A DNA stretch of 64,000 nt from Desulfuromonas sp. CSMB_57 (GCF_020194955.2 NZ_JAFCIY020000006.1:186001-250000); one strand, 5' to 3'. Shown: positions 27,899-40,783, numbered from the stretch's first letter. Notes: generated by a model not told the origin, from the sequence alone. A program made the numbers and translations.

Positions 27899-27926
27899 AA
27901 GTTACCCTTTTTCACCACAGGTGGTT

Positions 27927-28946
27927 TTAGAGATACTTTTCCACCAGCAACTCGGCAATCTGTACTGCATTGGTTGCCGCGCCCTTGCGGAGGTTGTCGG
28001 CCACCACCCAGAGATTCAAGCCGTTTTCGATGGACTCGTCCTCGCGGATGCGGCCGACGAAGGTCAGATCCTGGCCGGCGGCCTCGACAGCCATGGGATA
28101 GACGGCATTGGCCACATCGTCGACCACCAGGACACCCGGCGCTGCCGTCAGCAACTCCCGAGCCTTGGCGGCGGTCAGTTTGCGTTCGGTCTCGATATTG
28201 ACGGCTTCGCTGTGGCTGTAGAACACCGGCACCCGCACCGTGGTGGCGGTCACCCGGATTTTTTCGTCGCCGAGAATCTTGCGGGTCTCGTTGACCATTT
28301 TCATCTCTTCCTTGGTGTAGCCGTTGGGCAGAAACACATCGATATGGGGCAGGCAATTGAAGGCGATCTGGTGAGGATACACCTTGCTTTCGGCCGGTCG
28401 CCCGTTGAGCAGTTCGCCGCATTGGATGCGCAACTCATCGATGGCATGGGTGCCGGTACCCGATACGGCCTGGTAGGTGGAGACCACGATGCGGCGAATG
28501 GTGGCAAAATCGTGCAGGGGCTTGAGGGCCACCACCATCTGGATGGTCGAACAGTTCGGATTGGCGATGATCCCCTTGTTGCGATACAGGGCTACGTCAT
28601 GGGGATTGACCTCGGGCACCACCAGGGGAACTTCGGGGTCCATGCGCCAGGCGCTGGAGTTGTCGACACAGACCGCCCCCGCCGCGGCGGCGATGGGGCA
28701 GAATTCCTCGCTGCGCGATCCGCCGGCACTGAACAGGGCGATGTCGATGCCCTTGAAGGAATCCTTGCCCAGCACCTGCACCGGCAACTGCTCGCCGCGA
28801 AATTCGAGAAATTTGCCTTCGGAGCGGGAAGAGGCCAACAGGCGCACTTCCTTGACGGGAAAATTCCGTTCCTCCAGCACCTCGAGCATCTGGTTGCCGA
28901 CCGCTCCCGTGGCACCTACCACCGCAACATTGAACGTTCTGGACAT
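27927..28946 (-). CDS. asd: Aspartate-semialdehyde dehydrogenase
   Basis: NADPH-dependent reduction of aspartyl phosphate, shared by the Lys, Met, Thr and diaminopimelate routes. 339 residues: VAVVGATGAVGNQMLEVLEE at the N-terminus, ANPNCSTIQMVVAL with the catalytic cysteine (near 130), and VSTYQAVSGTGTHAIDEL with the conserved Gln and His region. Length is normal. It follows leuB in the same direction. Confidence 0.96.
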   Translation of the reverse strand: MSRTFNVAVVGATGAVGNQMLEVLEERNFPVKEVRLLASSRSEGKFLEFRGEQLPVQVLGKDSFKGIDIALFSAGGSRSEEFCPIAAAAGAVCVDNSSAWRMDPEVPLVVPEVNPHDVALYRNKGIIANPNCSTIQMVVALKPLHDFATIRRIVVSTYQAVSGTGTHAIDELRIQCGELLNGRPAESKVYPHQIAFNCLPHIDVFLPNGYTKEEMKMVNETRKILGDEKIRVTATTVRVPVFYSHSEAVNIETERKLTAAKARELLTAAPGVLVVDDVANAVYPMAVEAAGQDLTFVGRIREDESIENGLNLWVVADNLRKGAATNAVQIAELLVEKYL

Positions 28947-29124
28947 GTACTGATCTCCCTTTGTTTCTTTTCAGATTTCCGGACCGATCCGGTCGTGTTC
29001 CATTCCCGCAGGGCGCCAAAAAGCCCCTGTCGACCTGCTCAAAAACATTTTGTTGCAGAAAAAAACGCCATCCCGATGGGAGACCCGGCCTTGGCCTTTC
29101 TGACCCTGCGCATCACCACCCCGT

Positions 29125-30222
29125 TCAGGCGCGCCGCAGATTGGCGACGATGGCATCCCCCATGCCGCTGGTTCCCACCAGGGTTTCCCCGGCCCCGCCC
29201 ATGAAGATGTCCCGGGTCCGCAACCCCTGCTCGAGCACCGCGCCAACGGCATCTTCGATGGCCTGGGCGGCTTCCGGCATCCGGCAGGAGTGCCGCAACA
29301 GCATGGCAGCGGAAAGGATCTGGGCGAGAGGATTGGCGATACCCTGTCCGGCAATGTCGGGAGCGCTGCCACCGGCCGGTTCATACATGCCGAAAGTGCC
29401 CTCGGCCAGGGAGGCGGAAGGCAGCATGCCCAGGGACCCGGTCAGCATGGCCGCTTCGTCCGACAGGATATCGCCGAACATGTTGGGACACAGCATGACG
29501 TCGAACTGCTTGGGGGCCTTGACCAGTTGCATGGCGGCGTTGTCCACATACATGTGGGTCAACTGGACATCGGGGTACTCCGCCGCCACCTGCGCCACGA
29601 CTTCGCGCCACAACACGGAGGTCGACAGCACGTTGGCCTTGTCGATGGAAACCAGGCGCTGCTGTCGTTGCCGGGCGGCCGCAAAGGCTTTGTGGGCAAT
29701 ACGGGTGATCTCCCCTTCGGAATACAGCATGGTGTCGAAGCCGCGGCGCTCCGGGGCCGTCCCATCGATGCCCTTGGGCTGGGCAAAATAAACGTCGCCG
29801 GTCAGTTCACGCACAACCAGGATGTCGAAGCCGCCGGCGATGACCTCTTCCTTGAGGCTGGAGGCAGCGGTCAGGGCGGGAAACACGATGGCCGGACGCA
29901 GATTGCAGAACAGGCCGAAAATCTGTCGCAGAGGCAGCAAGGCCCCGCGCTCCGGACGTTCTTCAACCGGCAGAGTCTCCCATTTGGGTCCGCCGACGCT
30001 GCCGAAAAGAATGGCATCCGCCGCCTTGCACACCTCGATGGTATGTTCCGGCAAAGCCTTACCGGTGGCGTCGATGGCCGCGCCGCCAACCAGAGCCTCG
30101 GTACGTTCAAAACGCACCGAAAAAAGGTTTTCGATGGCGTCCAACACTTTCAGGGCCTCGTCCATCACTTCCGGCCCAATCCCGTCACCGGCCAGAACAG
30201 CCAGTTTGAATGTATTCTGCAT
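29125..30222 (-). CDS. leuB: 3-isopropylmalate dehydrogenase
   Basis: NAD-dependent oxidative decarboxylation, third step of leucine synthesis. 365 residues: [20 protein letters not shown] at the start, [16 protein letters not shown] with the substrate-binding Arg and Tyr, and the metal-binding segment [20 protein letters not shown]. Length is normal. It has its own promoter at 30296-30325 rather than depending only on the leuA T-box transcript. Confidence 0.97.
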   Translation of the reverse strand: MQNTFKLAVLAGDGIGPEVMDEALKVLDAIENLFSVRFERTEALVGGAAIDATGKALPEHTIEVCKAADAILFGSVGGPKWETLPVEERPERGALLPLRQIFGLFCNLRPAIVFPALTAASSLKEEVIAGGFDILVVRELTGDVYFAQPKGIDGTAPERRGFDTMLYSEGEITRIAHKAFAAARQRQQRLVSIDKANVLSTSVLWREVVAQVAAEYPDVQLTHMYVDNAAMQLVKAPKQFDVMLCPNMFGDILSDEAAMLTGSLGMLPSASLAEGTFGMYEPAGGSAPDIAGQGIANPLAQILSAAMLLRHSCRMPEAAQAIEDAVGAVLEQGLRTRDIFMGGAGETLVGTSGMGDAIVANLRRA

Positions 30223-30295
30223 CGTCTATCTCCGTTGAAAAACCCGCGGATCAATAAAAAAAACGTTGGAAAACCGGCGAGTTCAAACTGGGGCC

Positions 30296-30325
30296 ATCAT
30301 AGGTAGAGGGCCGGCAGGTTGTCAA
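30296..30325 (-). promoter_or_regulatory. Promoter of leuB
   Basis: On the minus strand TTGACA (30325-30320), an 18-bp spacer and TATGAT (30301-30296) form a near-consensus sigma70 promoter about 75 bp before the leuB ATG. It would drive leuB-asd-truA downstream of the leuD terminator. Confidence 0.65.
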
Positions 30326-30384
30326 AGGGTTTTTCCACAGATTTTGTCTTCGAACCGAACCTGTGTCGAAACCATACCAACTAT

Positions 30385-30402
30385 TGTGCCAACCGTGGCA
30401 CA
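30385..30402. promoter_or_regulatory. Palindrome upstream of the leuB promoter
   Basis: TGTGCCA-accg-TGGCACA, seven-base perfect arms with a 4-nt spacer. It sits about 60 bp upstream of the -35 element of leuB and just after the leuD terminator, so an operator is the simplest reading; the protein is unknown. Confidence 0.45.
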
Positions 30403-30410
30403 GTTTGGGC

Positions 30411-30439
30411 AAAAACCAACCGGGCCGAGGCCCGGTTGG
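30411..30439 (-). terminator. Intrinsic terminator after leuD
   Basis: CCAACCGGGCC (30416-30426) pairs with GGCCCGGTTGG (30429-30439); on the minus strand the stem is followed by TTTTTG. It lies 7 bp past the leuD stop. Confidence 0.88.
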
Positions 30440-30445
30440 CAAATC

Positions 30446-30976
30446 TCAATATCGCTGGTCGGCAAATTCCACCCAGCCGCCGGCCTGCACCAGCGCCTTG
30501 TCGAAGGGGGAAATCTCGAAACCGCACTCGAACTTCTGATCTCCGGCACAGGCTACCACACGCTGGGCCGCCAGATCGACGGACACCTGCACTTCTCCCG
30601 CCGTCTGCAGGGCAAACAGCCGCTCCAAATCGGCGGCCGGCAATTCGATGGCCAGCATGCCGCAGTTGAACATGTTCTGACGGAAGATGCGCGCGTAGCT
30701 TTCGGCGATGACGGTGTGAATGCCGTTGACCTCCAGTGCCCAGGGAGCATGTTCCCGCGAGGAACCGCAGCCGAAATTGCGGCGGGTCACGATCACCGAG
30801 GCCTGCTGCAAGGCCGGACCTTGAGGATCGAAACCGTCGAGCAGCAAATCCTCCAGCAAATAAGGCTTCAGCGCATCCTTGGTGACCTCGGTGAGATAGC
30901 GCGCCGGAATGATTTCATCCGTATTGATATCGGAGCGGTCCAAAAACAGGGCCGTTCCACCGAAAGTTCTTTCCAT
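30446..30976 (-). CDS. leuD: 3-isopropylmalate dehydratase small subunit
   Basis: Swivel domain of isopropylmalate isomerase. 176 residues with NTDEIIPARYLTEV at the N-terminus and NFGCGSSREHAPWAL (about 67-81), the family signature. The compact size matches the shorter LeuD class that pairs with 420-residue LeuC. It follows leuC by 39 bp. Confidence 0.96.
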   Translation of the reverse strand: MERTFGGTALFLDRSDINTDEIIPARYLTEVTKDALKPYLLEDLLLDGFDPQGPALQQASVIVTRRNFGCGSSREHAPWALEVNGIHTVIAESYARIFRQNMFNCGMLAIELPAADLERLFALQTAGEVQVSVDLAAQRVVACAGDQKFECGFEISPFDKALVQAGGWVEFADQRY

Positions 30977-31015
30977 ATTTTCCTCAGCTCCTTCGTATCG
31001 TTGCGTTCAGCCGGA

Positions 31016-32296
31016 TTACAGCGTCCGCGGATCGGTAATCACACCGGTCACCGCGCATGCGGCAGCCGTCGCCGGACTCATCAGGTGCACCATGCCCCCC
31101 TGCCCCATGCGACCCTGGAAATTCCGGTTGCTGGTCGCGGCGCAGGATTCACCGGGCGCCAACACCCCGCAACTCATGCCAAGACAGGCGCCGCAGGTCG
31201 GATTGGTGACGCAGAACCCGGCATCCATGAAAATGGCAATCAGTCCCTCTTCCAGAGCCTCCCGGAAAATTTTCGGCGTTGCCGGCGACAGGATACCGCG
31301 CACCGTCGGGGCAATGGTGCGCCCCTTGAGGATTTCCGCCGCCTGGCGCAAATCCTCCAGTCGGCCATTGGTACAGGTGCCGATATAGACCTGGTCAATG
31401 CGGGTACCGGCCAGTTCACCCACCGGCTTGACGCAATCGGGCTTATAATCGTAGGTGACCTGGGGCTCCAGATTGCTCACATCCAGATCCAGTACCCGCT
31501 CGTACACCGCGTCGGCATCCGAATGCCAGCGCCGGAAGTCCTCCAGGGCCGCCGCCTGATTGGCATAGTCGTCCTTGATGAAGGGCCACAGGTATTCCAC
31601 CGTGGTCTGGTCGGGCAGGCAGATGCCACAGGTGCCGCCGGCTTCGATGGCCATGTTGGTGAGGGTCATGCGCGCGTCCATGGACATGGCATCGACCACC
31701 GGTCCGCGGAACTCGATAACGCGGTCGGTGGCGCCATTGACGCCCAGAATACCGATGAGGTGCAGGATGACATCCTTGGAGTAGACGCCCTCGGGCAAGG
31801 TCCCCTGCAGATTGACCAGGATGCTGGCCGGTTTGCGGAAGGCGCACACCCCCTTGAGAATACCGACCTCCAGGTCGGTGGTGCCAACCCCGGCGGCAAA
31901 GGCGCCAAAAGCACCATGAGTACAGGTGTGGCTGTCGCCCATGATGACGGTGAAGCCGGGGCGGATGAAACCCTGCTCGGGAAACAGGGCATGGCAGACG
32001 CCGTTGCGCCCGACATCGAAAAAGTCCTTGATGTCGTGACGACGGGCCCATTCCCGCAGAATTTTGCCTTGAATGGCGGTCTTGCTGTCCTTGGCGGGGG
32101 TCACGTGATCGATGACCGCCTTGATGCGGGTCGGATCGAAAACCCGGTCCTTGTTGCGCCAGACCAAATCGGCGATGGCTACCGGTGTGGTGATTTCATG
32201 GCACAGCACCCGGTCCAGATCGAGCACGTAAGTACCCGGAAACGGTTCGTCCCGCAAATGGGCGGCAAATATTTTTTCAGCGATGGTCTTTCCCAT
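31016..32296 (-). CDS. leuC: 3-isopropylmalate dehydratase large subunit
   Basis: [4Fe-4S] subunit of isopropylmalate isomerase. 426 residues; GDSHTCTHGAFGAFAAGVGT, YIGTCTNGRLEDLRQAAEIL and NPTCGACLGM hold the three cluster cysteines. This is the shorter class (about 420 residues) found in archaea and many anaerobes rather than the 466-residue enterobacterial type; that class also contains homoaconitase relatives, but the leuA-leuC-leuD-leuB order supports leucine. Confidence 0.95.
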   Translation of the reverse strand: MGKTIAEKIFAAHLRDEPFPGTYVLDLDRVLCHEITTPVAIADLVWRNKDRVFDPTRIKAVIDHVTPAKDSKTAIQGKILREWARRHDIKDFFDVGRNGVCHALFPEQGFIRPGFTVIMGDSHTCTHGAFGAFAAGVGTTDLEVGILKGVCAFRKPASILVNLQGTLPEGVYSKDVILHLIGILGVNGATDRVIEFRGPVVDAMSMDARMTLTNMAIEAGGTCGICLPDQTTVEYLWPFIKDDYANQAAALEDFRRWHSDADAVYERVLDLDVSNLEPQVTYDYKPDCVKPVGELAGTRIDQVYIGTCTNGRLEDLRQAAEILKGRTIAPTVRGILSPATPKIFREALEEGLIAIFMDAGFCVTNPTCGACLGMSCGVLAPGESCAATSNRNFQGRMGQGGMVHLMSPATAAACAVTGVITDPRTL

Positions 32297-32349
32297 GATT
32301 CTCCCAATCCATCTTGATTATGAAGGCGAAGAGTCACCTTTGGCTCGGT

Positions 32350-33891
<1,542 letters not shown>

Positions 33892-34131
33892 GGAGACCTC
33901 CTGCCTTATCTGCCCCCTCGATCAGCCGATGCGGCCATTCAGGGCGGCTGTGGTTATCTGTTGCCTACGGTCACGAGCCCGCTTCCGCCATGTGCGGCGA
34001 CATTCCAGGTCGCCTAGGTCCGATTCCACGACACCACCCCCTCTCCCCGATTCCGCTCTGCGGCCAAAAATGGAAAAATAGTCCTTTTTAGCCTTGTGAC
34101 CTGCCGATGCGGCCGAAAAAACCTGCACCGC

Positions 34132-34395
34132 CCGATAAAAAAAAACCCCCGACCCGTTCAGGGGCGAGAGCTGAGGCTTCGCGGTACCACCCTGATTCGA
34201 CTCCCCGGAGAGAGTCCTTGATTGGCCTTTTACGCAGGCTTACGTCAACCGCTAGCCGACAGAGCGCCGGGTTCACGGTTGCGGCTCCGAGGCGAGTTCG
34301 GCCCTCCTGATACCGGCTCGCAGCGACCGCCGGCTCTCTCCAATCAGGGCTGTGGCTTACTACTCCTCATCACGGCCTTTCCAATCTGTTGCTTC
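34132..34395 (-). promoter_or_regulatory. T-box riboswitch of leuA, CUC (Leu) specifier
   Basis: Read on the minus strand, the leader has the T-box order: AGTAGTAAG in lower stem I, AGAGAG followed by the GGTCGCTGCGA distal loop region, the specifier-side GAACTCGCC with codon CTC at 34296-34294, then the antiterminator core GGGTGGTACCGCG (34192-34180), then a GC hairpin and nine T (34145-34137). The CTC codon means uncharged tRNA-Leu would bind and prevent termination. T-box leaders on leuA are known in Geobacter relatives. The terminator ends 245 bp before the leuA ATG, a long distance; nothing else was recognised in that stretch (33892-34131). Confidence 0.9.
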
Positions 34396-34400
34396 TCAGT

Positions 34401-34430
34401 AATAAAGCAGATATAAGCCGACCCTGTCAA
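34401..34430 (-). promoter_or_regulatory. Promoter of the leuA T-box transcript
   Basis: TTGACA on the minus strand at 34430-34425, an 18-bp spacer, and TTTATT at 34406-34401. The implied start near 34395 is right at the beginning of T-box stem I. Between this and psd (34431-34602) I see no gene or clear signal. Confidence 0.55.
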
Positions 34431-34602
34431 GGTAGCAAATATTCCCCACCGCCATCTCGCTGTGTTTTTTCCATGCGGCCAGACGGTTTTTGACGGGTCG
34501 GAAAATCAACGAACCCCGGAAAGGGAAACCAAGCGGTTCCGAAGGTTGCGGCCGGCGGTGGCCGGCATCCCTACCGTCCGACCCCCGGCCCTGCCGGATC
34601 CT

Positions 34603-35247
34603 TTACTTAAGATAACCCAGTACCGTTTCGCCGCCGCGCACCCGATCACCGACATGTACCAGCACATCCGCGTCCTCGGGCAGATAGACATCGACTCGCG
34701 AGCCGAATCGGATCAGTCCGTAACGGGCACCGCGCTGCACCAGATCGCCGATCACCGGATAGGTGACGATGCGCCGTGCAATCAGTCCGGCAATCTGCAC
34801 CACCAGCAGGCGCGGGCCGCCGGGATGTTCCAGCAGCATGCCGGCCTGTTCGTTCTGCAGGCTCGCTTTGTCCAGGGAGGCGTTGAAAAACTCTCCGCGA
34901 TTGTAAAACAGATCCGCGACCCGCCCGGTGATGGGAGCACGATTGACATGAACATCGAAGACCGACATGAAGATACTGACCTTGATGGTCTCGGCCTTGA
35001 GGCAGCGCTCCTCCCAGACCTTGTCGACACAGATCACCCGACCGTCCGCCGGCGCCAGAACCGCCGCTTCCTCGGCATCGGAAAACCGTTCCGGATTGCG
35101 AAAGAAGTAGGCGGTAAACAGAGTCAACGCCAGGCACAGCACGGTCAGGAATCCCCATCCGAGCAGGGCGAAAATCAGGGTGACAAAAGCGAACAGGCCG
35201 ATGAACGGGTAGCCCTCGACCACGACCGGTTGGTTCTGATTGCGCAT
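34603..35247 (-). CDS. psd: Phosphatidylserine decarboxylase proenzyme
   Basis: Makes phosphatidylethanolamine. 214 residues of the short Psd class: N-terminal membrane segments (about 12-45), HVNRAPITGRV in the core, and IRFGSRVDVYLP near residue 180, whose Gly-Ser is the self-cleavage site generating the pyruvoyl group. GGGAGG precedes the ATG. In related genomes a phosphatidylserine synthase gene (pssA) usually sits next to it; none is present between psd and leuA here. Confidence 0.94.
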   Translation of the reverse strand: MRNQNQPVVVEGYPFIGLFAFVTLIFALLGWGFLTVLCLALTLFTAYFFRNPERFSDAEEAAVLAPADGRVICVDKVWEERCLKAETIKVSIFMSVFDVHVNRAPITGRVADLFYNRGEFFNASLDKASLQNEQAGMLLEHPGGPRLLVVQIAGLIARRIVTYPVIGDLVQRGARYGLIRFGSRVDVYLPEDADVLVHVGDRVRGGETVLGYLK

Positions 35248-35274
35248 GCTGAGGATCCTCCCGAAAATGAAACA

Positions 35275-35302
35275 GCGGGAACAGGACCAGGCCTGTTCCC
35301 GC
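35275..35302 (-). terminator. Hairpin between ilvC and psd
   Basis: GCGGGAACAGG and CCTGTTCCCGC form an 11-bp perfect stem with a 6-nt loop, 18 bp past the ilvC stop. On the minus strand it is followed by TGTTTCATTTT, an imperfect T tract. Confidence 0.6.
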
Positions 35303-35319
35303 CGGACAGGTTGCCGCGG

Positions 35320-36351
<1,032 letters not shown>

Positions 36352-36470
36352 TTATGGCTGTCCAGCACTTTGTAGATTGCGAAAGCTCATTTATATAGCA
36401 CAGCGGCCCAAAGGGCGCCAGCGTCTTTTATTGGCTGCCGCCCGGTTCCTCTGCCCTCAGGGCATTCCGC

Positions 36471-36977
36471 TCAACCTTTGATATCCTTGCTGCCGCGGCA
36501 CAGGGCAACGGGACCGGAGCGAACCAGTTCCTTGATGCCCATGGGCCTCAGCAGATCGATGACGGCTTCGATTTTTCCGGGGGCTCCCGTGATCTCCAGG
36601 GTATAGGAGCGCGCCGTGACATCCACCACCTTGCCTCGAAAAATGTCGGCAATTCGCAAAACTTCGGCCCGGGTTTCATCCGTGGCCTGAACTTTGATCA
36701 AGGCCATTTCCCGCTCGATGAATTCCATGCCGGTAAAATCCATGACCTTGATGGTATCGATGAGCTTGTTGAGTTGCTTGGTAATCTGCTCCAGCACCCG
36801 TTCATCACCGCTGGTTACGATGGTCATGCACGAGACGCTGGGGTCCAGGGTCGGGGCGACGGTCAGACTCTCGATGTTGAAGCCTCGTCCTGAGAACAGC
36901 CCCGCGACCCGGGCCAGCACGCCGAATTCGTTTTCGACCAGAACCGATATGGTATGTTTCATATTGGCAATATCCAT
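36471..36977 (-). CDS. ilvN: Acetolactate synthase regulatory (small) subunit
   Basis: 168 residues: an N-terminal ACT domain (SVLVENEFGVLARVAGLFSG, about 9-28) that binds valine in this family, and a C-terminal ACT-like half (VQATDETRAEVLRIADIF). The ATG at 36977 has GGGGGCGG directly upstream; an internal ATG at 36962 is less likely. It begins 8 bp past the ilvB stop, so the subunits are made together. Confidence 0.96.
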   Translation of the reverse strand: MDIANMKHTISVLVENEFGVLARVAGLFSGRGFNIESLTVAPTLDPSVSCMTIVTSGDERVLEQITKQLNKLIDTIKVMDFTGMEFIEREMALIKVQATDETRAEVLRIADIFRGKVVDVTARSYTLEITGAPGKIEAVIDLLRPMGIKELVRSGPVALCRGSKDIKG

Positions 36978-36985
36978 TCCGCCCC

Positions 36986-38683
36986 CTAGGAAGCCAGCAC
37001 CATTTCATTGATAGCCGCCCCGGCCGGCACCATGGGCATGACATTTTCCTCCCGATCGATCTTGAACTCCATCAGCACCGGCCCCGGAGTCTGCAGGGCC
37101 TTCCGAATGACCCCTTCCACCTCCTCGGGCCGGGCGGCGGTCAGACCGGTGGCTCCATAGGCCTCCGCCAGCTTGACGAAATCGATGGGCAATTCCATCG
37201 GAGTCTGGCTGTAGCGCCGACGGAAGAACAGTTCCTGCCATTGCCGCACCATGCCCAGATAATTGTTATTCAGGATGGCGATCTTCACCGGCAATTGGTA
37301 CTGCACCAGGGTCGCCAGTTCCTGGGAATTCATCTGAAAGGAACCGTCGCCGCTGACATCGATGACCTGCCGATCCGGACAGGCCACCTGCGCCCCGAGA
37401 GCTGCCGGCAGGCCGAAGCCCATGGTACCCAGACCGCCGGAGGTCAGGAAAGTGCGCGGCTGGCTGAACTGGAAGAACTGGGCGGTCCACATCTGGTGTT
37501 GTCCGACTTCCGTGACGATGATGGCATCGTCGTCAGTCAGTTCACGAATCTTCTCGATGACGTACTGCGGCTTGATGACGGTTTCACTGTTTTTGTAGGT
37601 GACGGGATGGGTCCGGGTCCATTCTCCGATCTCTTCCCGCCAGGCGACCGTCATGCCGGGCAGTTCCGCGGTGGTCTCGGCATGCGCCTGCAGTTCCTTG
37701 TTGATTTTGACCAGGACATCCTTGACTTGCCCGACAATCGGCAGATCCACCCGGACGTTCTTTTTGATGGAAGTGGGATCGATGTCGATGTGGATGATCT
37801 TGGCGTGGGGCGCAAAGGATGCCACCTTGCCCGTGACCCGGTCATCGAAACGCGCCCCCACGGCGATCAGCAGATCGCTGTTGGTCACGGCCATATTGGC
37901 GGAATAGGTGCCGTGCATGCCCAGCATGCCCAGCGCCAGAGGATGGCGCCGCGGAAAGGCGGACATCCCCATGAGGGTGGTAACCACCGGCGCCTGAATC
38001 TGTTGGACGAAATCCATGAGTTCCGACGAGGCCTCGGAGGCCGTCACGCCGCCACCGACATAGACCACCGGTTTGCGGGCGGCCAGGATCATGCGTACGG
38101 CTTTTTCCACCTGACGCACGTTGCCGCTGTAGGTGGGCTTGTAGCCACGCAGGCTCACCGAGTCCGGATAGGCGAAACGGGTGCTGGCCAACTGGATATC
38201 CTTGGGCAGATCGACCAGAACCGGACCGGGCCGCCCGGTCCGGGCGATGTAGAAGGCTTGCTTCAGGATGCGAGCCAGGTCCTTGATATCCTTTACCAGG
38301 TAGTTGTGCTTGGTGATGGGCCGGGTAATGCCGACGATATCCGCCTCCTGAAAGGCGTCGTTACCGATGAGGGGCGTCGGCACCTGGCCGGTAATCACCA
38401 CCATGGGGACGGAATCCATGTAGGCGGTGGCAATACCGGTTACAGTATTGGTGGCACCCGGCCCGCTGGTGGCGATGACCACGCCGACCTTGCCGGTAGC
38501 CCGGGCATAGCCGTCGGCGGCATGGACAGCGGCCTGTTCATGCCGAGTCAGTATATGGCGAATGGGATAGTCGAGGAGGTCATCATAAATATTGATGACC
38601 GTCCCGCCCGGATAGCCGAATACCGTATCGACACCTTCCAGCATCAGGCATTCGAGCAGAATCTGGGAACCGGTTTTTTTCAC
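36986..38683 (-). CDS. ilvB: Acetolactate synthase catalytic (large) subunit
   Basis: Thiamine-diphosphate enzyme at the head of Val/Leu/Ile synthesis. 565 residues from GTG 38683, which has GAGGAGG six bases upstream; an overlapping ATG at this site is in another frame and stops at once. Visible: [19 protein letters not shown] with the catalytic Glu, [11 protein letters not shown], and the ThDP motif [20 protein letters not shown] to NNN. 225 bp separate it from ilvD with no gene seen there. Confidence 0.96.
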   Translation of the reverse strand: MKKTGSQILLECLMLEGVDTVFGYPGGTVINIYDDLLDYPIRHILTRHEQAAVHAADGYARATGKVGVVIATSGPGATNTVTGIATAYMDSVPMVVITGQVPTPLIGNDAFQEADIVGITRPITKHNYLVKDIKDLARILKQAFYIARTGRPGPVLVDLPKDIQLASTRFAYPDSVSLRGYKPTYSGNVRQVEKAVRMILAARKPVVYVGGGVTASEASSELMDFVQQIQAPVVTTLMGMSAFPRRHPLALGMLGMHGTYSANMAVTNSDLLIAVGARFDDRVTGKVASFAPHAKIIHIDIDPTSIKKNVRVDLPIVGQVKDVLVKINKELQAHAETTAELPGMTVAWREEIGEWTRTHPVTYKNSETVIKPQYVIEKIRELTDDDAIIVTEVGQHQMWTAQFFQFSQPRTFLTSGGLGTMGFGLPAALGAQVACPDRQVIDVSGDGSFQMNSQELATLVQYQLPVKIAILNNNYLGMVRQWQELFFRRRYSQTPMELPIDFVKLAEAYGATGLTAARPEEVEGVIRKALQTPGPVLMEFKIDREENVMPMVPAGAAINEMVLAS

Positions 38684-38908
38684 ACCATGCCTCCTCTTGA
38701 ACGTGGGACCCCATACCGAGTCGCGCCACCCCGGGGGGAATATCAGGGGTTCATGGCCCCGCCGCTGCATCATGGCCGAAGATCAGGGCGCGATCTCGGT
38801 GGAATCCTGGCAGTCAACCAGCATGAAGGAAACCATCGACCAAGGCCCCGCAGAGGCCGGACGCCGGGCTCAAGCCATCATATAAGGCTTGTCCATACCT
38901 TTGAAAAA

Positions 38909-40579
38909 TCAGCAGGGCCGACAGACGGCGCCGGTATTGGCCGAGGTGACCACCGATGCATAGCGGGCCAGCCAGCCCTTCTTGATCTTGGGCTCGGGGC
39001 GTTGCCAGGCAGCCTGCCGGCCGGCCAAAACTTCGGCAGCGACCTTGAGTTCAAGGCGCCGGTTGGGAATGTCGAGCACGATGACATCGCCGTCTTCCAC
39101 CAGTCCGATGGGTCCGCCCTCCGCCGCTTCCGGAGAAACGTGGCCGATACAGGGTCCGCGGGTGCCCCCGGAAAAACGGCCGTCGGTCACCAGAGCCACG
39201 CTCTCGCCCAGGCCAAGGCCCATGAGCGTCGCGGTCGGCGCCAGCATTTCCCGCATGCCGGGTCCACCCTTGGGGCCTTCGTAACGGATGACGACCACGT
39301 CGCCGGCCACGATCCGGCCGTTCATCAGGGCCTGCATGGCTTCTTCCTCGGAGTCGAAGCAGCGCGCCCGTCCTTCAAAAGTCATCATGGCCTGCGAAAC
39401 GCCGGATTGCTTGACTACGGCACCGTCCGGGGCCAGACTGCCCCGCAGGATGGCAATCCCCCCTTCCGGCCGCACCGGATCGGTCAGGGGATGGATGACC
39501 TCCTCGTCCACCGGGCCGCCGGCCGCGGCGATCTCCTTGACCGACAATCCGCTCAGCGTCGGATTGTCCTGCACCATGGCGCCCAACTGGTAGAGAACGC
39601 CCGGCACGCCGCCGGCCGTGTCGAGATCCTCCATGAAGTATTTGCCGCCCGGATTCATGGAAGACAACTGGGGGGTTTCCCGACTAAGTTGATCGAACAG
39701 ATCGAGAGGCACCTCGACGCCGGCTTCGTTGGCGATGGAAAGCAGATGGAGCACGGTGTTGCTGGAGCCGCCGAGGGCCAGATCCACCCGAATGGCGTTT
39801 TCAAAGGCCGCCCGGGTCAGTATTCTGCTGGGAGTGATGCCGTCACGCACCAGGCTGACGATACGTTCTCCGGAAGCAAAGGCAATGCGCCGTTTCTCCG
39901 CCGAGACGGCCGGCGCCGTGCCGCAGCCGATCAGACTCATGCCCAGGGTTTCGGTCAAAATCGCCATGGTGTTGGCGGTAAACAGCCCCTGGCAGGAACC
40001 GGCTCCGGGGCAGGCCTTTTCCTCACAGGTCTGCAACTCCTTGGCGTCGATGGCACCGGCTTTGAAACGTGCCATGGCTTCGAAGGTGTCCGTAACGAAG
40101 GAATAGCGCCGCCCGGCGCGACCGGCACCGGTCAGCATGGGACCGGCGGTGACAACGATGGAGGGGATGTCCAGGCGTGCGGCGGCCATGAGCATCCCGG
40201 GGGTAATCTTGTCACAGTTGGTCAACAGCACCAGGCCGTCAAGCCGATGGGCTTCGGCAATGGACTCGACCATGTCGGCGATCAGCTCACGGGTGGCCAG
40301 GGAATAGTGCATACCCTTGTGACCCATGGCAATGCCGTCGCAGACCCCGGGAATGCCGAACAGAAAGGAGTAGCCGCCGCCGGTATGAACGCCCTTCTCA
40401 ATGAAGCGTTCCAGATCCCGCATGCCGATATGACCGGGGATCAGATCCGTGAAGGAGGTGGCGATACCGATCAGGGGTTTTTGCAACTCGCTGCGCGGCA
40501 CACCGGTTCCCATCAGCAGCGCGCGGTGCGGTGCCCGTTCGAACCCCTGGGTAATGGCTTCGCTTCTTTTGCCTGTCAT
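38909..40579 (-). CDS. ilvD: Dihydroxy-acid dehydratase
   Basis: Third enzyme of Ile/Val synthesis, Fe-S dependent. 556 residues from ATG 40579 (AAGGAAG upstream). Cluster cysteines lie in [19 protein letters not shown] and [39 protein letters not shown] is a further family signature. The longer upstream frame is not family-like. First gene of the branched-chain cluster on this strand. Confidence 0.97.
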   Translation of the reverse strand: MTGKRSEAITQGFERAPHRALLMGTGVPRSELQKPLIGIATSFTDLIPGHIGMRDLERFIEKGVHTGGGYSFLFGIPGVCDGIAMGHKGMHYSLATRELIADMVESIAEAHRLDGLVLLTNCDKITPGMLMAAARLDIPSIVVTAGPMLTGAGRAGRRYSFVTDTFEAMARFKAGAIDAKELQTCEEKACPGAGSCQGLFTANTMAILTETLGMSLIGCGTAPAVSAEKRRIAFASGERIVSLVRDGITPSRILTRAAFENAIRVDLALGGSSNTVLHLLSIANEAGVEVPLDLFDQLSRETPQLSSMNPGGKYFMEDLDTAGGVPGVLYQLGAMVQDNPTLSGLSVKEIAAAGGPVDEEVIHPLTDPVRPEGGIAILRGSLAPDGAVVKQSGVSQAMMTFEGRARCFDSEEEAMQALMNGRIVAGDVVVIRYEGPKGGPGMREMLAPTATLMGLGLGESVALVTDGRFSGGTRGPCIGHVSPEAAEGGPIGLVEDGDVIVLDIPNRRLELKVAAEVLAGRQAAWQRPEPKIKKGWLARYASVVTSANTGAVCRPC

Positions 40580-40728
40580 GCTTCCTTGCCTTTCCTTTGC
40601 GGCGGCACCCATTGCCGTCAGAAAAAAAGACGCGTGCAGCCGCTGCTGCCGCGGTCCATATCCATCATCACCTGCGGTCCGACATGGTGACAAAAATTTT
40701 TTTCGGGAAATGAAACCAAGCCCCATAC

Positions 40729-40761
40729 AGAAAGGGTTCGGACGACAGTCCAAACCCTTTC
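40729..40761 (-). terminator. Hairpin after the DUF465 gene
   Basis: AGAAAGGGTT-c-GGAC faces GTCC-a-AACCCTTTCT with one mismatch and a 4-nt loop, 23 bp past the DUF465 stop. It ends the rpsB-to-DUF465 block before ilvD, although T richness comes only 25 bases later. Confidence 0.6.
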
Positions 40762-40783
40762 TCCAATTACTCAACCGATCCCA

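Noticed and set aside
38684-38908. Possible ilvB leader-peptide attenuator
   Set aside because: A 17-codon frame exists on the minus strand, but it is not enriched in Ile, Leu or Val codons and no clear terminator/antiterminator pair follows.
37241-40690. A 1149-codon open frame on the plus strand
   Set aside because: It runs antisense to ilvB and ilvD, which carry full sets of catalytic motifs; such long shadows are normal in GC-rich genes, and the translation is rich in Gly/His/Gln with no domain.
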